17,394 bases of DNA from Deltaproteobacteria bacterium (lineage in GTDB: Bacteria; Myxococcota_A; Polyangia; Polyangiales; Houyiibacteriaceae). Position numbers and translations under genes: made by a program. Positions 13,559 to 17,394 of this stretch are shown piece after piece (positions within the stretch are counted from its first letter, which is position 1; every line of letters begins with the position of its first letter). Location: positions 1 to 17,394 of the forward strand of contig QMMB01000010.1 of NCBI GenBank assembly GCA_003647035.1, in the 5' to 3' direction. Under the pieces are notes generated by a model. It was given only the letters and a program-made list of their open reading frames with translations, did no database searches and was not told the DNA's origin.

Positions 13559-13611
13559 TGCCAGCGACAGTGTCAGCGTTCAGTGCCAGCGACAGTGTCA
13601 GCTCCAGTGTG
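13542..13611. repeat. GTGTCAGTGCCAG-type short repeat cluster, left
   Basis: The gap between the copper-protein and MaoC genes is filled with variants of GTGTCA/GTGCCA. It includes a perfect 23-bp direct repeat at 13555-13577 and 13580-13602 with a 25-bp period. Each copy contains the palindrome GACAGTGTC. The core GTGTCAGTGCC recurs on the other side of the MaoC gene near 14136. Confidence 0.8.
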
Positions 13612-13631
13612 GATGTCCGTGCCTCTTCGCG

Positions 13632-14096
13632 TTACTTCTTCGGGAAGTAGAGGCTCACCGGTTCGGCGATGCACGCGGGTCGGTCTTCTCCCTCAATTTC
13701 GACGGTTACGCGCACGACCGACAAGATGCCGCCCTTCGCCTCTTCGACCGACAGGATCTCGGCGCCGCCACGGACACGGGCTCCCACTTTCACCGGAGCC
13801 GGGAAGCGGACTTTGTTGGTCCCGTAGTTCACGGCAAATTCGAATCCGTGGACCTCGAAAATCTGAGGCATGAACGAGCTCACGAGCGACAGCGTGAGAT
13901 AACCGTGCGCGATGGTTGCACCAAACGGCCCGGTCTTGGCGCGTTCCGCGTCGACGTGAATCCACTGGTGGTCGTTGGTCGCATCAGCGAACTTGTCGAC
14001 CCGATCCTGCTCCATCGTGAGCCACTCGCTGTACCCGAGGTGCTTGCCGACGGCGTCTTTGAGATCGCGAGGGGATTCGAAAACTACTTCTGCCAT
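13632..14096 (-). CDS. MaoC-like (R)-specific enoyl-CoA hydratase
   Basis: Single hot-dog-fold protein of 154 aa. The hydratase motif is complete: D42 and H47 in F-A-D-A-T-N-D-H-Q-W-I-H-V-D, followed by G-P-F-G-A-T-I-A-H-G-Y-L-T-L-S-L. The family adds water to trans-2-enoyl-CoA to give (R)-3-hydroxyacyl-CoA, in beta-oxidation by-routes or polyhydroxyalkanoate supply; related dehydratases act on other CoA esters. The ATG at 14096 has AGGAG 6 nt upstream (14107-14103). No beta-oxidation or PHA genes adjoin it, so the pathway is unassigned. Both flanking gaps hold GTGTCAG repeats, and a plausible promoter overlaps the upstream set, so the gene may be transcribed on its own. Confidence 0.93.
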   Translation of the reverse strand: MAEVVFESPRDLKDAVGKHLGYSEWLTMEQDRVDKFADATNDHQWIHVDAERAKTGPFGATIAHGYLTLSLVSSFMPQIFEVHGFEFAVNYGTNKVRFPAPVKVGARVRGGAEILSVEEAKGGILSVVRVTVEIEGEDRPACIAEPVSLYFPKK

Positions 14097-14113
14097 GTCC
14101 TACTCCTGGGGAG

Positions 14114-14142
14114 ATACTAGCCCCTCTCAGTGTCAGTGTCAG
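14114..14142 (-). promoter_or_regulatory. Candidate promoter of maoC-like gene, -35 inside repeat
   Basis: On the minus strand CTGACA (14142-14137), a 17-nt spacer and TAGTAT (14119-14114) precede the AGGAG ribosome binding site. The -35 is a unit of the CTGACA tandem repeat, as at the copper-protein promoter. Confidence 0.45.
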
Positions 14143-14152
14143 TGCCGGTGTC
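14127..14152. repeat. GTGTCAG short tandem repeat, right
   Basis: Two to three tandem GTGTCA units followed by GTGCCGG and TGTCC occupy the gap between the DUF502 stop and the MaoC start. It shares GTGTCAGTGCC exactly with the cluster at 13552-13562. Confidence 0.7.
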
Positions 14153-14728
14153 CTAGCGTGCCGGCACGTCCACGATGGTCTTTGCTGCGTTCATGTCGGT
14201 GACGCCGCCTGATATGATGAACGCCATGAACTCGGCGCCGTCCGCGTCGAGCGCATGGACGCGTTCCCGCGGTACGACGATGAGATTGCCGGCGAAGTTG
14301 TAGGACTCGGGCAGGTACACCGAGACGTGGCCCGCCAACTGCGGGTCGTCGAAGTGCTCACTCGTGAGGAAGCCGAGGACCTTGAGGCCGTGCTTGTTGA
14401 GCTCGACTGCGACCGGCTTGTCGAACTTGCGCTTCTGTCCGACGAAGGCGCCAAACAAGTCTCTCAACGAGTTGTAGAGAATCCGAATGAGCGGCACGCG
14501 CTGCAGGCCGGCCTCCAACCACGTGAGGAGCCGGTTTCCGACCACATTGCCGGTCAGGTAACCGATTAGTGCGATTCCAGCGGCGGCGATGACGATGCCG
14601 AGGCCCGGGACGCTCGTTTCCAGCCATCGATCGAGCGTCGTGACCGTGAACCAGACGATCCAGATGGTGATGGCGACCGGGGCAAGGACCAGGAGCCCCT
14701 GCGCGAAGCTTCTCGTTAGCGTTCTCAT
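14153..14728 (-). CDS. DUF502 family membrane protein
   Basis: Protein of 191 aa that matches the DUF502 family in length and layout. Two N-terminal transmembrane segments (about 10-30 and 44-63) are followed by L-L-T-W-L-E-A-G-L-Q-R-V-P-L-I-R-I-L-Y-N-S-L-R-D with the conserved 'P.I..IY...K/R' pattern. A soluble C-terminal domain follows, with G-F-L-T-S-E, V-S-V-Y-L-P-E-S-Y-N-F-A-G-N and F-I-I-S-G-G-V. The biochemical role of the family in bacteria is not established. AGGAG lies 6 nt before the ATG (14739-14735), fixing the start. It diverges from the EamA permease gene and is followed by the MaoC-like gene. Confidence 0.92.
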   Translation of the reverse strand: MRTLTRSFAQGLLVLAPVAITIWIVWFTVTTLDRWLETSVPGLGIVIAAAGIALIGYLTGNVVGNRLLTWLEAGLQRVPLIRILYNSLRDLFGAFVGQKRKFDKPVAVELNKHGLKVLGFLTSEHFDDPQLAGHVSVYLPESYNFAGNLIVVPRERVHALDADGAEFMAFIISGGVTDMNAAKTIVDVPAR

Positions 14729-14783
14729 GCGATTCTCCTATCACCAGGTTGCGTCGGACGCATTTGCAGACAGAACGCGCGGC

Positions 14784-15668
14784 GTGCCGGACCTCTTCCC
14801 ACTTTGGCATCGTCTCACGCCCGGGATTCGCCACATGTTGGTGGGGCCCTTGTTTTTCAGCGTGATGAGCGTGCTCGCAAAGCTCGCGAGCCAGCGGCTG
14901 CCGACGATGGAGCTCGTCCTGGCGCGCGTGGTCGTCACCCTCATCATGAGCTGGTGGGTGATCAGGCGCCTCGACATCGACCCCTGGGGCAACAACAAGA
15001 AGCTCCTCCTGCTGCGCGGATTCGCCGGCTTCATGGGCCTGAGTTGCTATTTTTACGCGATCGCGCACCTGCCACTCGCCGACGCGACCGTAATTCAGTT
15101 CTGCAACCCGATGCTCGCTGCGCTGATCGCGGTCTTCGCCCTCCATGAGCGACTGCGCACGATCGATTTGATCGCAACGGTTTGCAGTATGGCAGGCGTC
15201 GTTCTGGTCGCGCAGCCCACGTTTCTATTCGCGACGGGTACGCCCCTGGACCAAGTCGCCGTGGCCGTTGGCGTCGTCGGCGCGATCTTCTCGGCGATTG
15301 CCTACGTGATCATCCGGCGCCTCGGTTCGACGGAACACCACATGGTCGTCGTCCTCTATTTTCCGCTGGTTACTGGCCCGGCGTCGTTGCCGATTTTGGC
15401 CGTCGAGGGTCTCGTCCTTCCTCGAGGCGTCGAGTGGCTGTTACTGCTTGGCATCGGAGTCGCCGCCCAGCTCGGCCAAATCCAGATCACAAAAGGATTC
15501 AAGCTCGAGACGGCGGGCCGTGCCTCCTCGGTCACCTACCTGCAAATCGTGCTCGCCTACACCTGGGGTGTCCTTTTATTCGGCGAGTACCCCAACGAGG
15601 TCAGCATTCTGGGTGCACTCCTCGTCGTCTTGGGCGTTTTCGGCGTCACACGCCGTGCCGCACCCTGA
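14784..15668 (+). CDS. EamA/DMT-family permease
   Basis: Predicted 294-aa inner-membrane protein with about ten transmembrane segments in two EamA repeats (roughly residues 18-150 and 165-290), the standard size for drug/metabolite transporters. Family features include the first-helix G-P-L-F-F-S-V-M-S-V-L-A-K-L-A-S, the end of repeat one with L-A-D-A-T-V-I-Q-F-C-N-P-M-L-A-A-L, and the repeat-two end with Y-L-Q-I-V-L-A-Y-T-W-G-V-L-L-F-G-E-Y-P. Export of small metabolites or amino acids is usual for the family; substrate not inferable. Start choice is uncertain: ATG 14727 would overlap the divergent DUF502 start, GTG 14784 gives the usual N-terminus, and ATG 14835 begins inside the first helix. 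None has a good ribosome binding site. Confidence 0.88.
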   Translation: MPDLFPLWHRLTPGIRHMLVGPLFFSVMSVLAKLASQRLPTMELVLARVVVTLIMSWWVIRRLDIDPWGNNKKLLLLRGFAGFMGLSCYFYAIAHLPLADATVIQFCNPMLAALIAVFALHERLRTIDLIATVCSMAGVVLVAQPTFLFATGTPLDQVAVAVGVVGAIFSAIAYVIIRRLGSTEHHMVVVLYFPLVTGPASLPILAVEGLVLPRGVEWLLLLGIGVAAQLGQIQITKGFKLETAGRASSVTYLQIVLAYTWGVLLFGEYPNEVSILGALLVVLGVFGVTRRAAP

Positions 15669-15763
15669 CGCCAGCGTCACCCCGCGCAGATGATGACCCT
15701 GTCGATCTTGGTCGACCCACTCGCTTCCACGTCAAAGGTCACGGCGCACGCACGAAAGGGACA

Positions 15764-16516
15764 CTAGTCTTGAAACAACGGGTCGAACAATCCGGGCTCG
15801 GCGCCGATCGCGTCCAAGCTCTCGGCGCCTTCTACGTTGCTGACGAAGGTCATCATGCGGCCCCAGCCTTCATGTCGAGTTGACACACTCGCACCGGTGC
15901 TGAGCTCGGTCCACCCTTCCCAGGTGGTTTCGATGCCGCCAATCGGGATGATCTGAACCCACATGCGCCAGCTGGCGGGCTTTCCGTCCGCGCCCGGTAT
16001 CCATAGATACGCATCCCCGGGCGTGACGCCCCCCGAGCTGTAGCTAATCAGGAGTGCGTCGCGGCCGTCATCGAGCCTGACCAGTGCGCGCTCGACGCCC
16101 GGGTCGAAGAATTTCACGACGGGGTTGAGCCAGAACGAATCGTTGATCCAATACGCGTACGCCGCGCGCAGAGCCTCCTCGGCGTCGGCGCCGGTTTGCT
16201 CGGTGCCCTTGCTCCACGCGCGGCCGCTTTGATCCGCGGTGTGGAAGAGGGCGCGGGAGTCGCCCCATCGGAGCTCGACCAAGTCACGCTCCCGGTCCCA
16301 CACGTAGTGGTGTCGCTCGAAGAAAGACCAGCGGACCGCGCGCGTCCGATCCCAGGCTTCCTTGTTGACCGCCGCTTCCATCGACCGGGCGAGTGCGTCG
16401 GCCTCGGGCCCGGCCTGGCCTTCGGGTCTCGGGTCATTCAGTGAGTAGCCCAGCGCGACGATGCCTACAAGCCCGAGGATGAGAATCGCAGCCAGGATCT
16501 GGAACGCGCGCATCAT
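15764..16516 (-). CDS. Membrane-anchored protein of unknown function
   Basis: Protein of 250 aa with one N-terminal hydrophobic segment (about residues 5-24) and no lipobox, so probably an inner-membrane-anchored periplasmic protein. The soluble part is rich in Trp and aromatic residues (F-F-E-R-H-H-Y-V-W-D-R, W-I-N-D-S-F-W-L-N-P, S-W-R-M-W-V-Q-I-I-P-I, T-T-W-E-G-W-T-E-L) in a strand-like pattern resembling LolA-type or other lipid-binding beta sheets. I cannot assign it to a named family. Two adjacent ATG codons (16516 and 16513) are possible starts. It converges on the EamA gene across 95 bp in which I see no feature, and diverges from the chlorite-dismutase-family gene across 46 bp. Confidence 0.8.
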   Translation of the reverse strand: MMRAFQILAAILILGLVGIVALGYSLNDPRPEGQAGPEADALARSMEAAVNKEAWDRTRAVRWSFFERHHYVWDRERDLVELRWGDSRALFHTADQSGRAWSKGTEQTGADAEEALRAAYAYWINDSFWLNPVVKFFDPGVERALVRLDDGRDALLISYSSGGVTPGDAYLWIPGADGKPASWRMWVQIIPIGGIETTWEGWTELSTGASVSTRHEGWGRMMTFVSNVEGAESLDAIGAEPGLFDPLFQD

Positions 16517-16562
16517 GACGGCCCACTGAGCCTACACTGTGCAGCAGGGCCGCAAAAGAGCT

Positions 16563-17394
16563 ATGAGTCCCTCCATGGGCCATTCGCCAGGACATCGCGG
16601 CGGCGCGCCGCAGGGCTTGCCAACGATCGACACCCGTGAACGAGGCGCCCCCAAGGACGGGGAGCCGCAGGTCATGGATCGGCGGCTATTCATGCAGCTG
16701 CTCGTTTTTCAGGTTCCAACCGGGGCTTCGGTTGCGGCCAACCAAGAGGCGTTGCTATCTGCACTCGAGGCAACCGACATTTCCGCGGTCGTCTACGCGG
16801 ATGCGAACGACCCACGCGGCATCGCTCTTCTGACCTTTTCGGAGGATCCAGCGCTCTTCGTCGACGCGGTTCGCCCGCTCTTCGAGGCCGAGCCGATGCG
16901 TGATTGGACTGTGCGCCCCGAGCTGACGATGATCGGGCGGACGTACAGTAGCGGCTACGAGCAAGACCTCGAGTTCTGGCTCCTCGATCGTCCCCGACAG
17001 ACGGTGCTGAACCCCGAGTGGAACTGGGCGGTGTGGTACCCGCTTCGTCGGACGGGCGCGTTCGAGCAGCTCGAGGGAAGAGAGAAGGGCGGCATCCTCC
17101 GTGAGCACGCCACGATCGGCCGCGCGTACGGGGAGCAAGACCTTGCCCACGACGTGCGCCTCGCTTGCCATGGCCTCGACACCAACGACAACGAGTTCTT
17201 GATCGGGCTGATCGGTGCGGAGCTCCACCCGCTGTCGCACGTAGTACAATCGATGCGCGGCACGGTGCAGACATCCCAGTACATCCAACAGATGGGGCCC
17301 TTCTCCGTCGGGCGCGCGATCGGCCGGCACGCAGGCCCGCAGAAGGGAGATCCGATGCCCGGCAATACCTACGGCCAAGCCGCGCGTGTGACCA
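16563..17394 (+). CDS. Chlorite dismutase-family heme protein, cut by the right edge
   Basis: An uninterrupted frame of 277 codons runs from the ATG at 16563 to the window end. From about residue 43 it matches the chlorite dismutase/HemQ family: F-M-Q-L-L-V-F, then E-F-W-L-L-D-R-P, W-A-V-W-Y-P-L-R-R, L-R-E-H182-A-T-I-G-R-A-Y and, near the C-terminus, M-R-G-T-V-Q-T-S-Q-Y-I-Q-Q-M-G-P-F-S-V-G. H182 aligns with the proximal heme ligand. About 40 N-terminal residues (G-H-R-G-G-A-P-Q ... E-R-G-A-P-K-D-G-E-P) precede the fold; ATG codons at 16575 and 16677 are alternative starts. AAGAG close before the first ATG is a weak ribosome binding site. Family members decompose chlorite or, as HemQ, make coproheme into heme; which applies is unclear, and no heme-synthesis genes are in view. 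Confidence 0.85.
   Translation, partial: MSPSMGHSPGHRGGAPQGLPTIDTRERGAPKDGEPQVMDRRLFMQLLVFQVPTGASVAANQEALLSALEATDISAVVYADANDPRGIALLTFSEDPALFVDAVRPLFEAEPMRDWTVRPELTMIGRTYSSGYEQDLEFWLLDRPRQTVLNPEWNWAVWYPLRRTGAFEQLEGREKGGILREHATIGRAYGEQDLAHDVRLACHGLDTNDNEFLIGLIGAELHPLSHVVQSMRGTVQTSQYIQQMGPFSVGRAIGRHAGPQKGDPMPGNTYGQAARVT

Noticed and set aside
13542..13611. Repeat cluster as a CRISPR array
   Set aside because: Only two 23-bp copies with a 2-nt spacer, plus degenerate hexamers; no spacers of CRISPR length and no cas genes.
14358..15146. 262-aa minus-strand frame spanning the DUF502 and EamA starts
   Set aside because: It crosses two real divergent genes and reads as charged nonsense.
16690..17378. 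Overlapping minus-strand frames at the right edge
   Set aside because: The plus strand reads continuously as a chlorite-dismutase-family protein with conserved motifs.

Overview
The window is GC-rich chromosomal DNA, densely packed with genes on both strands. The largest intergenic gap is about 146 bp (610-755), so no stretch over 300 bases lacks a gene. The style suggests a Myxococcota (deltaproteobacterial, Polyangia-like) genome. The grounds are high GC with GTG/TTG starts, a Gly/Ser-linker lipoprotein with copper-monooxygenase ligands, candidate sphingolipid genes and a chlorite-dismutase-family protein of a type I associate with that phylum. This is inference from content. No rRNA, tRNA, CRISPR array, insertion sequence, phage gene or attachment site was seen.

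Left part (1-5618). A gene cut by the left edge and an ArsC/Spx-family gene lie on the minus strand. They diverge from a FrnE-like DsbA-family oxidoreductase, which meets an MFS transporter tail to tail. A secreted or membrane HELGH protein, an orphan polytopic membrane protein and biotin synthase (bioB) follow. Two convergent pairs here overlap by their stop codons.

Middle part (5689-12512). An iron-storage pair, bfd (ferredoxin) and bfr (bacterioferritin), is followed by phosphoglucomutase (pgm). Next comes the most interesting stretch: an extended SDR/epimerase, a serine O-acetyltransferase homologue, a stand-alone acyl carrier protein on the minus strand, a serine palmitoyltransferase-like alpha-oxoamine synthase transcribed away from the carrier protein, and a DltE-like short-chain dehydrogenase. 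Together they look like a sphingolipid (ceramide) biosynthesis locus: serine plus an acyl thioester condensed by the synthase, a dedicated ACP as possible acyl donor, and one or two reductases for the keto group. A ceramide N-acyltransferase is not visible in the window.

Right part (12527-17394). On the minus strand lie a lipoprotein with the six copper ligands of peptidylglycine hydroxylating-type monooxygenases, a MaoC-like hydratase and a DUF502 membrane protein. Short GTGTCAGTGCC-type repeats occupy both gaps beside the MaoC gene and appear to supply -35 elements. An EamA/DMT permease, an unknown membrane-anchored protein and a chlorite-dismutase-family gene running off the right edge complete the window.

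Promoters are unusually readable. Several -10 elements sit only 6-8 nt before a start codon that lacks a ribosome binding site, suggesting leaderless mRNAs for frnE-like, bfd, the acetyltransferase and acp. Other genes (bfr, DltE-like SDR, maoC, DUF502) have clear Shine-Dalgarno sequences.
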